From: DASUAS01 sp963720765
GTDB taxonomy: Bacteria > Actinomycetota > Acidimicrobiia > IMCC26256 > DASPTH01
DNA length: 64,000 nt
Assembly: GCA_963720765.1 (NCBI GenBank)
Contig: CAVRGS010000001.1
Span: 267,218 to 331,217 of the forward strand
Direction: 5' to 3'
Shown: in pieces, positions 16,546 through 24,451 of the stretch
Layout: each line of letters opens with the position of its first letter
How positions within the stretch are numbered: position 1 is the stretch's first letter
Notes under the pieces: model-generated
Told to the model about the DNA's origin: nothing
Databases searched by the model: none
What the model saw: the letters and a program-made list of their open reading frames with translations, nothing else
Position numbers and translations under genes: made by a program

Positions 16546-17721
16546 TCAGTCGGTCGCGGCGGTGAGCTCGACCGACGGGAAGGGCTTGTCGCGGCCCGGC
16601 GCGCCCGATGCGACGAGGCCGAGGTCTTCGTAGAGCGCGGTGGTGACCGCGTCGAGGCGGAGGTAGTGGTCGTCGTTGCCGCACATGCCGTTGGTCTGGA
16701 CGACTGCGACGAGTCCGTGCTCGGGGTCGGCGAACGAGATCGCCGACAGGGCGCCGCCGTGCCCGAACGCGCGTGGCGAGGCGTGGCGACCCATGGCGTA
16801 CGCGTCGACCGCGAAGCCGAGACCCCAGTCGCACTGCGCGTGGAACGTCTCGTCGTAGAGCCCGACGCGGTGGCGGGCGGTGATCGCTTCGACGGTCTGC
16901 GGTCCGAGCACCCGTGGGCCGTCGAGCGCGCCACCCGCGAGCAGCGCCTCGTACAGGCGGCCGAGCTGGCGCAGCGGGCCGCGCCCGCCACCGCCGGGGA
17001 CGCAGCGGGCGACGAACTCCGGGCTGTCGAAGGTGTCGAGGGCGATGGCGGCGCCGGTGGCGGTGCTGTGCATGGTGCCGATCCGGTCCCCGTACCCCTC
17101 GACGACCTCGGTCGCCATGCCCACCCAGCAGTCGTCCATGCCGAGCGGCGTGAACACCTCGTCTCGCACGTAGGTCTCGAACCGACGCCCGTCGAGCCGG
17201 TGGACGATCTCGGCCAGGATGGTCATCCCGCAGGCGAGGTGGTACCCGGCTCGCTGACCGGGGACCCAGTCGATCTCGGGTTCGATCGCGCAGATCCCGG
17301 CGACGACCTCGTCCCAGTAGTCGGTGCCGGCGGCGGTGCTCGCCACCGCGTCAGCGCCGCGGATGCCCGCGGTGTGCGTGAGGAGGTGCCGCAGCGTGAT
17401 GCGGTCCTTGCCGTGCGCGCCGAACTCGGGGACGTACCGCACCACCGGATCGTCGAGTTCGAGCGCGCCGCGCTCCCATTGCTGGGCGATCGCCACCGCG
17501 ACGCTCGGCTTCGTCATCGAGAACCAGATGACCATCGAGTCGGGAGTCATCGGTGTACCGGCGCGAGCTTGGCCGACACCGACATCGGCGACGGGCTCGC
17601 CGGCGACCGACACGTACAGCAGCGCGCCGGGGTGCAGACCGCGTTCGATGCCGTCGACGAGGGACGCCAACGCACGCGGCACCGCCGCCGCGCCGCTCCC
17701 CTCGATGGTCAGGTCCCCCAC
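16546..17721 (-). CDS. Beta-lactamase-fold serine hydrolase (class C / EstB type)
   Basis: 391-residue serine hydrolase of the beta-lactamase/transpeptidase superfamily. Catalytic SxxK as WFSMTKPSVA (about residue 68), second motif tyrosine in AGYHLACG (YxN replaced by YHL), third motif HGG in AFGHGGALS. No signal peptide, so a cytoplasmic esterase or lactamase-like hydrolase is more likely than a drug-resistance enzyme. GTG start is supported by a TAGCGT box 8 nt upstream. First gene of the long minus-strand series running down to the mannose pyrophosphorylase gene. Confidence 0.9.
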   Translation of the reverse strand: MGDLTIEGSGAAAVPRALASLVDGIERGLHPGALLYVSVAGEPVADVGVGQARAGTPMTPDSMVIWFSMTKPSVAVAIAQQWERGALELDDPVVRYVPEFGAHGKDRITLRHLLTHTAGIRGADAVASTAAGTDYWDEVVAGICAIEPEIDWVPGQRAGYHLACGMTILAEIVHRLDGRRFETYVRDEVFTPLGMDDCWVGMATEVVEGYGDRIGTMHSTATGAAIALDTFDSPEFVARCVPGGGGRGPLRQLGRLYEALLAGGALDGPRVLGPQTVEAITARHRVGLYDETFHAQCDWGLGFAVDAYAMGRHASPRAFGHGGALSAISFADPEHGLVAVVQTNGMCGNDDHYLRLDAVTTALYEDLGLVASGAPGRDKPFPSVELTAATD

Positions 17722-17729
17722 GCCCGGTG

Positions 17730-17735
17730 ACGCTA
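17730..17735 (-). promoter_or_regulatory. Candidate -10 box for leaderless serine hydrolase gene
   Basis: TAGCGT on the minus strand, 8 nt before the GTG start; same box and spacing as at gcvH. Confidence 0.45.
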
Positions 17736-17762
17736 ACCGTCATCATCGTGAGCGGGCGAGCC

Positions 17763-18131
17763 ATGATGGCGGCCATGGACGACGTCGCACCCGACCCTCA
17801 ACCCGACGTCCAGCTCTCGTTCGCCAACGAGCGGACCTTCCTCGCCTGGGAGCGCACGGCCCTCGGTCTCATCACCGCCGGTCTCGCCATCACGCAGCTG
17901 CTCCCCTCGTTCGACTTCCCCGGCGGACGGCGTCTCATCGGTCTGCCCCTCATCGCGCTCGGCATCGTGATCGCCGCGGTGAGCTACTGGGAGTGGCGGC
18001 GCAACCAGGACGCCATCCGCTGCGAACGCCCGATCCCCAGCTCGCACCTGCCGTTCATCGTCGCGATCGTGGTGTCGGTCGTCGCGCTGTTCGGGTTCAT
18101 CCTCGTGATCGTCGAAGGAGCGGGCTCGTGA
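17763..18131 (+). CDS. DUF202 membrane protein (first of pair)
   Basis: About 122 residues. The DUF202 signature is SFANERTFLAWERTALGLIT, followed by transmembrane helices, GGRRLIGLPLIALGIVIAA and LPFIVAIVVSVVALFGFIL, with the conserved YWEWRRNQ loop between. The family (YidH-like) has no established activity. Three in-frame ATGs (17763, 17766, 17775) are possible starts. Its stop overlaps the second DUF202 gene by GTGA, and the two products may form a heteromeric membrane complex. Confidence 0.85.
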   Translation: MMAAMDDVAPDPQPDVQLSFANERTFLAWERTALGLITAGLAITQLLPSFDFPGGRRLIGLPLIALGIVIAAVSYWEWRRNQDAIRCERPIPSSHLPFIVAIVVSVVALFGFILVIVEGAGS

Positions 18132-18466
18132 CCCCGGCTCGAGCGAAGCCCGCGCGGACGTCATCGGGCGACGAGCGCACCGACCTGGCGTGGAACCGCA
18201 GCGGCCTCGCCATCATCGGCTGCGGGCTCGTCGTGACGCGCGGTCTCACCCTCAACGGGTTCGAGCGATCCGACGTCGCCGTGGGCGCGGTGATCCTGGG
18301 GCTCGGCATGTTGAGCTACCTGCTCGCCGGCTGGCACGCTCGCCGCCGCCTCGCACCGGGCCGGGCCGAGCGACCCGCGTCCCCGGCCGATCTGCTGCCG
18401 CTCGCGATCGGCGTGACGACGATCGGAGTCGCCGCGTTCACCCTCGGGCTGCTGTTCCCCGCCTGA
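18128..18466 (+). CDS. DUF202 membrane protein (second of pair)
   Basis: 112 residues: GDERTDLAWNRSGLAIIGCG is the shortened DUF202 motif, followed by hydrophobic segments VAVGAVILGLGMLSYLLAGW and IGVTTIGVAAFTLGLLF. This corresponds to the smaller partner (YidG-like) often encoded beside the first. The GTG start overlaps the previous stop. A 19-nt gap to the enoyl-CoA hydratase gene contains GGAAGGG and is in phase for a CTG-initiated bridging frame. Confidence 0.83.
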   Translation: MTPARAKPARTSSGDERTDLAWNRSGLAIIGCGLVVTRGLTLNGFERSDVAVGAVILGLGMLSYLLAGWHARRRLAPGRAERPASPADLLPLAIGVTTIGVAAFTLGLLFPA

Positions 18467-18485
18467 GTCGACGGAAGGGTGTCGG

Positions 18486-19253
18486 ATGACCGACGAAGTG
18501 CTCTACGAGCTCGACGGCCACGTGGCCACCATCACCTACAACCGTCCCGACGCCATGAATGCGGTCAACGGCGCGATGCGGCGCGGGCTCAACGACGCGT
18601 TCAGCCGCTTCCGCGATGACGAGCACGCGTGGGTCGCGATCGTCACCGGCGCGGGGCGGGCGTTCTGCGCCGGTGGAGACCTGCGCGACGGCGTGGGATC
18701 GATCGGTGAGTTCGCGGGCACGTTCTGGGAGAAGCCGACGGTCAACTCGTTCGAGAGCGGCTGGGAGATCTTCAAGCCGGTCATCGCGGCGGTGAACGGC
18801 TACTGCCTCGGGTACGGGTTCACGCTGGCGACCTGGTGCGACTTCGTGATCGCCAGCGACCGGGCGGAATTCGGCTTCCCGGAGGTGCTGCTCGGCAGCC
18901 CCGCCATCGTCGGTGCGATCCGCCTCCCGCAGAAGGTGAATTGGCAGTACGCGATGGAGCTGCTCATGACCGGCGAGCGCATCGACGCCGCCCGCGCCAA
19001 GGAGATCGGTCTCGCGGGATGGGTCGTACCTCACGAGTCGCTGATGGACGAAGCCCGCGCCCTCGCGTCCCGGCTGCTCAAGGGCGCACCGATCGCCGCG
19101 CGTGCCATGAAGGAGGTGGCGGTGCGCTCGCAGCACCTCACGAGCGTCGACGCCATCCGCTTCGGCGAGACCATGCGAATCGTCGCCACGCAACGACAGC
19201 AGGAGGCCAACGCGGCGGGTTCACCCTCCGCGTGGAGCCCCGCCGAACGCTGA
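18486..19253 (+). CDS. Enoyl-CoA hydratase/isomerase (crotonase) family protein
   Basis: 255-residue crotonase-fold enzyme. Oxyanion-hole segments VTGAGRAFCAGGDLRDG and VNGYCLGYGFTLATWCDFVIA; GFPEVLLGSPAIVG contains the glutamate often acting in hydration. GAPIAARAMKEV and the C-terminal helix are typical. It acts on acyl-CoA, but which one cannot be told. ATG preceded by GGAAGGG at 8 nt. Downstream 19254-19382 holds no gene; a short inverted repeat around ATCTCG/CGAGAT is the only feature noticed. Confidence 0.9.
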   Translation: MTDEVLYELDGHVATITYNRPDAMNAVNGAMRRGLNDAFSRFRDDEHAWVAIVTGAGRAFCAGGDLRDGVGSIGEFAGTFWEKPTVNSFESGWEIFKPVIAAVNGYCLGYGFTLATWCDFVIASDRAEFGFPEVLLGSPAIVGAIRLPQKVNWQYAMELLMTGERIDAARAKEIGLAGWVVPHESLMDEARALASRLLKGAPIAARAMKEVAVRSQHLTSVDAIRFGETMRIVATQRQQEANAAGSPSAWSPAER

Positions 19254-19382
19254 GAGGGACCGTGGAACCACACGACGGAGTCAGCCGGCGAGGAGATCGT
19301 CGATCGATGCGTCACCGCGTGGGAGGGTGCTGATCTCGACGAGATGGTCTGGTCCTTCTCGGACGCGACCTGAACCTGGGCG

Positions 19383-20415
19383 TCACGCCGGCGGCGGGTA
19401 GAAGCGGTCGAGCAAGCCGCCGAAGCACACGACCAGCGGTGAAGGCACCAACCGGGGCGGTGCGCACCACCAGAGCTTGAACATCTCCGCGGTCGCTTCG
19501 CGCATGTTGGTCGTCGCGTAGGGCGAGACCTCGTGCACGATGCGGGCGAACGCGTGCTGCCACCCGGGTGGCGCGGTCGGCTCGCGGCCGCGCAGTGCGT
19601 GCTCGAACGTCTCGACGCCCAGCTCTGCTCCGAGCACCCGGTTCATCTCGACGTACGTCGCAGGAGTGGCGAGCACGGTGGTGTCGAGGTTGTGCCAGTA
19701 CTCGTGTGCGACCACGCCGTCGATCGGGAACCACGGCTTGGGCACGCTGGCCGAGATGCCGCGGCCGCCGGCCGTGCGGCGGCGTTGTGCCTCCATCGCG
19801 TCGGCGACGGCGAGGCTGGTGTCGAGGAAGAAGGTCCCGGTGCCGCTCGTCGCCGCGCCCGCGGTGCGGTGGTCGTCGAACCCGCCGGCGCCGTCGTCGA
19901 TGGAGATGGAGTGCACGCCCGACGCCATGCGTCCGAAGCGCCGCCGCACCGCCAGCGCGGTGTCGAGGGCGGCGGCGAGCATCTCGGGCATCACGTCGGG
20001 CCGGTCGGGGACCTTCATCTTCATGCGCAGGCGGTCAGTGGTGGTCACCCGGAGCGAGAGCGTGCTCCGGGAGAACCCGCGGCGTTCGACCTGGGCCTCG
20101 GGCAACAGCGACTGCACCGCGGCGGCGGGGTCGTGCACCACGTCGGGGCCGCTCGGCGCCACCCGCGGCGCGACCAGCGGCGCGCGCGAACGCGCCGGTC
20201 CAGCCCGTGGCGCGGGCCTCGTGCCGCAGCAGGGCGTCGCCCACGTCGAGTGCGGCGATCGGGGCCTGGGCGAGCGCGGCGACGACCACGCTCGCGACCT
20301 CGCGCCCGATCAGGACCGGTGCGACCAGCTGCAACGACACCGCGCCGTCGGCGGCCGGGACCAGCGTGGCGAACGGCGTGTCGCCGTCCCACACCGTGTC
20401 GTCACGCACTTCCAT
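19383..20415 (-). CDS. HEXXH-motif protein of unknown family, frameshifted
   Basis: Conceptual protein of about 343 residues; family not recognised. The central motif GVVAHEYWHNLD is HEXXH with a following Asp, as in zinc metallopeptidases, and an acidic GAELGVETFEHAL and MREATAEMFKLWW follow that could give a third ligand. The N-terminal part (DTPFATLVPAADGAVSLQLV) looks like a separate beta-rich domain. Two frames join near 20178-20188 within a GC-rich run, where one surplus base separates WTGAFARA from LVAPRVAPSGPDVV. No signal peptide is seen. Confidence 0.65.
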
Positions 20416-20445
20416 GGTGGTGCCCCTGTGGGAGCCGGCCTGGGC

Positions 20446-20649
20446 TCAGGCGGGGTCGGTCACCCGGATCCACAGCACACTCGCGCGCGGCACGAGCGTG
20501 AGCGACGAGTCGTCGGCCTGGATCAGCAACGGGCTGCTCCCCGCCTCGAGCCAGTGGTTCATGGCCTGCTCGAGCTGACGTTGCCCGACGTCGCGCCGGT
20601 TGTCGATCAGTGTCGACCCGTCGATGAGGTGGAGCTCCGCCATCGCCAT
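20446..20649 (-). CDS. Small protein of unknown function (67 aa)
   Basis: Not recognised. Starts MAMAELHLIDGSTLIDNRRD and ends PRASVLWIRVTDPA; acidic, with two predicted beta-strands at the end. A TAGCGT box 6 nt before the first ATG supports that start and a leaderless mRNA. It precedes the HEXXH gene by 30 nt in the same direction. Confidence 0.6.
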   Translation of the reverse strand: MAMAELHLIDGSTLIDNRRDVGQRQLEQAMNHWLEAGSSPLLIQADDSSLTLVPRASVLWIRVTDPA

Positions 20650-20655
20650 GGCGGC

Positions 20656-20661
20656 ACGCTA
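20656..20661 (-). promoter_or_regulatory. Candidate -10 box for leaderless small gene
   Basis: TAGCGT on the minus strand, 6 nt before the ATG at 20649. Confidence 0.4.
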
Positions 20662-20690
20662 CCGCGCACCTGTCGGCCGGATCGTCAGGC

Positions 20691-21509
20691 TCACGCGGTG
20701 ACGTCGACCGGCGTACCGAGGGGAAGCTTGGTGGCCAGGTCACTGATCGCCGCGTTGTCGATGCGGATGCAGCCGTGGGAGACGCTCTGGCCCAACGCCG
20801 AGGCGTCGTCGTTGCCGTGGATGCCGATCTCCGCATCGCCCCCGGCGAACGACTCGAGCGCGTCGGAGTGACTCGACAGCCCGTACGCGAACGGACCGTA
20901 CGGCCCGCTCGGATCGGGCGACTGGAGCAGCACGTAGAGGTAGTAGTTGCCGGTGGGCGTGGGCGTGTCGGGCGCGCCGACGGCGGCCGGTCCGGTGTAG
21001 ACCACCGCGCGGGCGTTGGTGACGGTGATGGTGTGGGCACCGAGCGACACCGCGATGTGGTACGGGTTCTGAGCCAGCGTGACCTCGTCGGCGTGGACCC
21101 AGCCGATGCTGCCGTTCGGTCGCACGGGGAGCAGCACCTCGACCCAGCCGTCGGGTCGCTGCGACTTCACCAGGAAGGTCTGCGGCACGCCGGTCGCCGG
21201 GTTGCCCGGGTCGTAGAGCCAGGGATTGGCGAAGTGCTGGCTGGGTTGCGGATCGCCGGGCGCGGTGAACACCCCGATGTCGGTGACCGTCGGCTTCACC
21301 GTGGCGCTGTACGTGACGTAGTCGGGGACCGCCGTCGTGGTGGTGGGTGGGACCGTCGTCGTGGTGACGCGTGGGACGGACGTCGCCGCCGGGCGCTCGA
21401 CCTGCGCCCGCCCGCCGTCGCCACCACCCCCGCACGCGGCCAGCGCGAGCACGAACGCGAGGACGCCGAGCAGTGCGGCGCGGGGGCGTCGCACACCGCC
21501 GGGACTCAT
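20691..21509 (-). CDS. L,D-transpeptidase (YkuD) lipoprotein
   Basis: 272-residue secreted protein. The N-terminus has a lipoprotein signal with lipobox ALAAC, then a Thr/Pro-rich linker (residues about 35-62). The C-terminal YkuD domain carries the catalytic signature IGIHGNDDASALGQSVSHGC, with active-site Cys, followed by IRI. Such enzymes form 3-3 crosslinks in peptidoglycan. A short SH3-like region (WVEVLLPVRPNGSIGWVHAD) sits before the catalytic domain. TACCCT lies 7 nt before the ATG, fitting a leaderless transcript. Confidence 0.92.
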   Translation of the reverse strand: MSPGGVRRPRAALLGVLAFVLALAACGGGGDGGRAQVERPAATSVPRVTTTTVPPTTTTAVPDYVTYSATVKPTVTDIGVFTAPGDPQPSQHFANPWLYDPGNPATGVPQTFLVKSQRPDGWVEVLLPVRPNGSIGWVHADEVTLAQNPYHIAVSLGAHTITVTNARAVVYTGPAAVGAPDTPTPTGNYYLYVLLQSPDPSGPYGPFAYGLSSHSDALESFAGGDAEIGIHGNDDASALGQSVSHGCIRIDNAAISDLATKLPLGTPVDVTA

Positions 21510-21516
21510 GGCGACG

Positions 21517-21522
21517 AGGGTA
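21517..21522 (-). promoter_or_regulatory. Candidate -10 box for the L,D-transpeptidase gene
   Basis: TACCCT (extended GATACCCT) on the minus strand, 7 nt before the ATG. Confidence 0.4.
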
Positions 21523-21557
21523 TCGACCCACGAGTGCGTCGCACCGGCGGGGTGTGG

Positions 21558-21635
21558 TGGTCGGGCTGCCGGGATTTGAACCCGGGACCTTCGGTCCCCC
21601 AGACCGACGCGCTAACCAAGCTGCGCCACAGCCCG
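21558..21635 (-). tRNA. tRNA-Pro (GGG anticodon)
   Basis: The minus strand folds as a full cloverleaf. Acceptor CGGGCTG pairs with CAGCCCG; the D arm contains AGCTTGGTTAGCGC; the anticodon stem TCGGT/ACCGA encloses loop CTGGGGG, giving GGG; the T arm is GGGTTCAAATCCC. A discriminator A and CCA are encoded. Confidence 0.95.
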
Positions 21636-21701
21636 TACACGGCCTCAGCCGCGGAGGGCAGTGTAGACGGACGCCTTCGCGGCACCTCCGATCGGTGACG
21701 A

Positions 21702-21971
21702 TCAGCGCACGACGGTGCCGAGGAGCCACTCGATGCCCTGCATGGCGCGGTAGCCGAGGTAGACGGCCAGCGCGCCCGCGAGCAGCCAGAGGTGCCAAGG
21801 GATCGGCGGAAGATCCTCGTCGTCGAGGTCCGCGCCGGTGTCGGCGTCCGAGGTGGTGTCGGCGGCGCGGGCGTGACCGGGGTCGACGACCCGCCCGCAG
21901 GACGGACACGTGCCGTCGACCTTCACCGTCGAGGGTGAGAGGAAACGGTCACAGGCGTCGCACCACGGCAC
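21702..21971 (-). CDS. Small zinc-ribbon membrane protein
   Basis: 89 residues. Two CxxC knuckles (MPWCDACDRFLSPS and GTCPSCGRVVDPG) form a zinc ribbon. An Asp-rich linker and one transmembrane helix near the C-terminus (WHLWLLAGALAVYLGYRA) follow. Function unknown. GTG start chosen because it immediately precedes the first knuckle and GGGGGA lies directly upstream. It follows the TadG-like gene by 25 nt. Confidence 0.75.
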   Translation of the reverse strand: MPWCDACDRFLSPSTVKVDGTCPSCGRVVDPGHARAADTTSDADTGADLDDEDLPPIPWHLWLLAGALAVYLGYRAMQGIEWLLGTVVR

Positions 21972-21996
21972 TCCCCCATTGGAGCACGGCCGCGCC

Positions 21997-23775
21997 CTAC
22001 TGGATGAGGCGGACGGGCTCCCCCAGGATGTACGCCGACCAGGTCGTCGTGTCACTGACCGTGGTGCCGTTCGGGTAGATGAACTGCAGCTTGGTCCAAC
22101 AGCCCGTCGCGCTGCTCGAGTCGCACGTGTAGTCGCTCGGGATCGGGATCTCCCATGTCACCCACTGGCCGTTGTAGCTGGGTGAACCACCGCTGGACAC
22201 GTTGGTGATCTTGCAGCCGCTGGCAGTGTTCGAGAAGCTGCCCCAGGGCGGCCCGGTTGCGTTCCCGGGAGGTTGGGTGAACAGGCAGTTGGTGAACTGG
22301 CCGCTCGGCACGTTGGAATCGCTCGGAGGGAGGACCGCGAGCGTCCCCGGCTGCGACGCGTCACCCGTGTCGTAGAAGTTGAGGACCAGCGTCTTGCCCG
22401 CTTCACCGGGCAAGACCCTCGTCAGATAGAACTGTGTGTTGGCGCCGGTGGCGTTCGCGTAGGCGCCCATCTTCTGGTTGCCGTACACGTGGAGACCATT
22501 CGTCGTCGCGAAGTCGCTCCCGGCTCCGACGCGGATGGCGAAGCGGTTCGAGCCGCCGCCGTTGGGTGCGGCGGTGCCATCGATCTTCTTCCCGGTCTGG
22601 ACCTGGAGGAAGTAGGTGCCTTGCACCGGGCTCGCCACGCTGCACAGGGTCACCCACTGGCGGAAGAACGAAGCGAACGTCCGCCCGGGATTGGTCCCGG
22701 GGAAGTTGGTCGCTTGCTGGAGCAGGGTCTTGAGCTGGTTCGCGCTCACGGAGCCGTTGGGCTGGTTGTTGCTCGTTTCGGGATAGACGCCGGGGAACTC
22801 GGCCTGGCACACGATCGGGTTGTTGGTGGGATCCCACGTCGACACGTCCGGCGCTCTGAGCGTCCATGTCGTCCATGGATTCGCGGTGTTGCTGCCGTCG
22901 CCGTAGTAGTTGTCACCGTTGCAGAACGCGCTCGACCCCGCGGGCGCGTACCGAGTCGCCGGAGTCACCGATCCGCTGTAGCCGGGAATCTGCGCCGCAG
23001 TCAGCGTGGCCGCGTTGGTGAGGCTGGTGTTCGCATTGCTGTCGCTCGACCCGCAGTTGTCGCCCACGTGGACGAATGCCGGGTCGTACACCTGCACGTT
23101 GAGCGCGCCGCTCATACCGGCGGGTACATCGATCCCGTAGAAGTACCCGGCCGCGTCGTAGTCCTTGTTCACCGAGCTCGGGCAGTTGTCGGCGTTGCAC
23201 AACGAGGCCGCGCCTGCCGGACCCGCGCCCTGGATCGCGTCGCCCTTGTCCTTGTTCGACGACGGACCGAAGACGTTGCCCCAGAACTGCGGTTGGGCGG
23301 CCGCCGATTCGGGATCGTTGCCGTAGGAGTTCTGCGGGCTCCCCAGGTTCTGCGGGAGCTGATACTCGGCGACCGCGCTGCGGACGATCGTGGTGCTGTT
23401 GTAGTTCACGATCGCGCCCCACGGGTTCTTGGTGTTGATCGCGACCGTCACCTTGAGCTGGTTGGGAAGCTGACCGGCTGCCGTGGTCACCGTCACGCCG
23501 CCCGACCCGTTCTTGAACCCGTTCTCGGTCGACACCGTCTGCGCGGTGGTGAACGCCTTGTTGCCTGCGTTCTCCGGCATGAAGACTGCGCCGGCGAGGG
23601 CGGCGGCGTCGGCCGCCTTCTGCGCGCGCGTCGCGATCTGCTGCCAGCGGTTGTACTCGATCGCCAGGCCCGCGAATGCGGTGAGTGCGACGAAGGTGAG
23701 TGCGAACCACACCGCGTAGAAGCCGCGCTCGGCGCGCGCGCCCTCGCGCGCCCGGGACACGAACTTGGCCATCAC
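21997..23775 (-). CDS. TadG-like pilus-assembly/secreted protein
   Basis: 592 residues. N-terminal RGFYAVWFALTFVALTAFAG is a TadE/TadG-type membrane anchor, followed by YNRWQQIATRAQKAADAAAL, the typical putative Flp pilus-assembly TadG helix. The rest is a long extracellular region rich in Asn, Ser, Thr and Gly with many cysteines. Asn-rich composition is unlike the neighbours. The stop is TAG and no adhesin family is evident. Immediately follows the TadE-like gene. GTG 23775 or ATG 23772 may be used. Confidence 0.8.
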   Translation of the reverse strand: MMAKFVSRAREGARAERGFYAVWFALTFVALTAFAGLAIEYNRWQQIATRAQKAADAAALAGAVFMPENAGNKAFTTAQTVSTENGFKNGSGGVTVTTAAGQLPNQLKVTVAINTKNPWGAIVNYNSTTIVRSAVAEYQLPQNLGSPQNSYGNDPESAAAQPQFWGNVFGPSSNKDKGDAIQGAGPAGAASLCNADNCPSSVNKDYDAAGYFYGIDVPAGMSGALNVQVYDPAFVHVGDNCGSSDSNANTSLTNAATLTAAQIPGYSGSVTPATRYAPAGSSAFCNGDNYYGDGSNTANPWTTWTLRAPDVSTWDPTNNPIVCQAEFPGVYPETSNNQPNGSVSANQLKTLLQQATNFPGTNPGRTFASFFRQWVTLCSVASPVQGTYFLQVQTGKKIDGTAAPNGGGSNRFAIRVGAGSDFATTNGLHVYGNQKMGAYANATGANTQFYLTRVLPGEAGKTLVLNFYDTGDASQPGTLAVLPPSDSNVPSGQFTNCLFTQPPGNATGPPWGSFSNTASGCKITNVSSGGSPSYNGQWVTWEIPIPSDYTCDSSSATGCWTKLQFIYPNGTTVSDTTTWSAYILGEPVRLIQ

Positions 23776-23776
23776 G

Positions 23777-24349
23777 CTACGGGCACAGCTGGGTCGGTGC
23801 GGGCTCCAGCCGGAACACCGCGTGGTCGGTCAGGGTGATGGTGGTGCCGAAGAGCTTGGTCAGGAAGCGATGGTTCAGCTTCACGTACACGCCAACCGAG
23901 TCCCAGTTGTTGGTGTTGCACGCGTTCTGCGTCGTGTACGACCACCCGCCGCCCGACGGGTTCGCAGTGTCGAAGCTTCGTGACGCGGTGATCCAGGTGT
24001 ACTTGATGCAGTGGGTCGTGCAGGACGAGAAGCCTCCCGATTCGGGATAGCCGGAGGCGTCGGCGCGGTAGACCCACATCTCGACCGGCTCGTTCGAGGG
24101 AACGGTCTTGAGGGCGGTGGCGGCCGCCGCCGCTGCGTCGGTCGAGTAGGTCGAGAGCAACGCCTCGGCCGACGCGGTGCGAGCCCCGGCCCGGGCGGCG
24201 GCCGACGCCACCGCCGACGACTGGTACGCGGACGAGAACTCGATCAGTCCGAAGGTGATGATGAGGATGACGGGGAGGAGGATCGCCGTCTCCACGAGCA
24301 CCGCGCCTCGCTCGCGTGCATCCTTGCCACATCTGCCGCGTCCCGACAT
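23777..24349 (-). CDS. TadE-like pseudopilin/pilus-assembly protein
   Basis: 190 residues. After a short basic leader comes RGAVLVETAILLPVILIITF, the TadE signature, with the Glu at the start of the membrane helix, then FSSAYQSSAVASAAARAGAR. The remainder is a secreted domain with four cysteines. TadE/TadG pilins normally need TadABC secretion genes, which are not in this window. GAGGAG lies about 4 nt before the ATG. Upstream 24350-24451 holds no gene. Confidence 0.83.
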   Translation of the reverse strand: MSGRGRCGKDARERGAVLVETAILLPVILIITFGLIEFSSAYQSSAVASAAARAGARTASAEALLSTYSTDAAAAAATALKTVPSNEPVEMWVYRADASGYPESGGFSSCTTHCIKYTWITASRSFDTANPSGGGWSYTTQNACNTNNWDSVGVYVKLNHRFLTKLFGTTITLTDHAVFRLEPAPTQLCP

Positions 24350-24451
24350 TGGCTCCTCGACGTTCCGTGCCTGGGCCTACCCCAGCCTCACGCGGATATG
24401 TCGGCCGTCACGCGTGGTTCCTGAACCCAAAAATCGGCAAACGCGCCCGGG

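Noticed and set aside
16546..17721. Antibiotic-resistance beta-lactamase
   Set aside because: No signal peptide and the YxN motif is YHL; more like an esterase-type relative.
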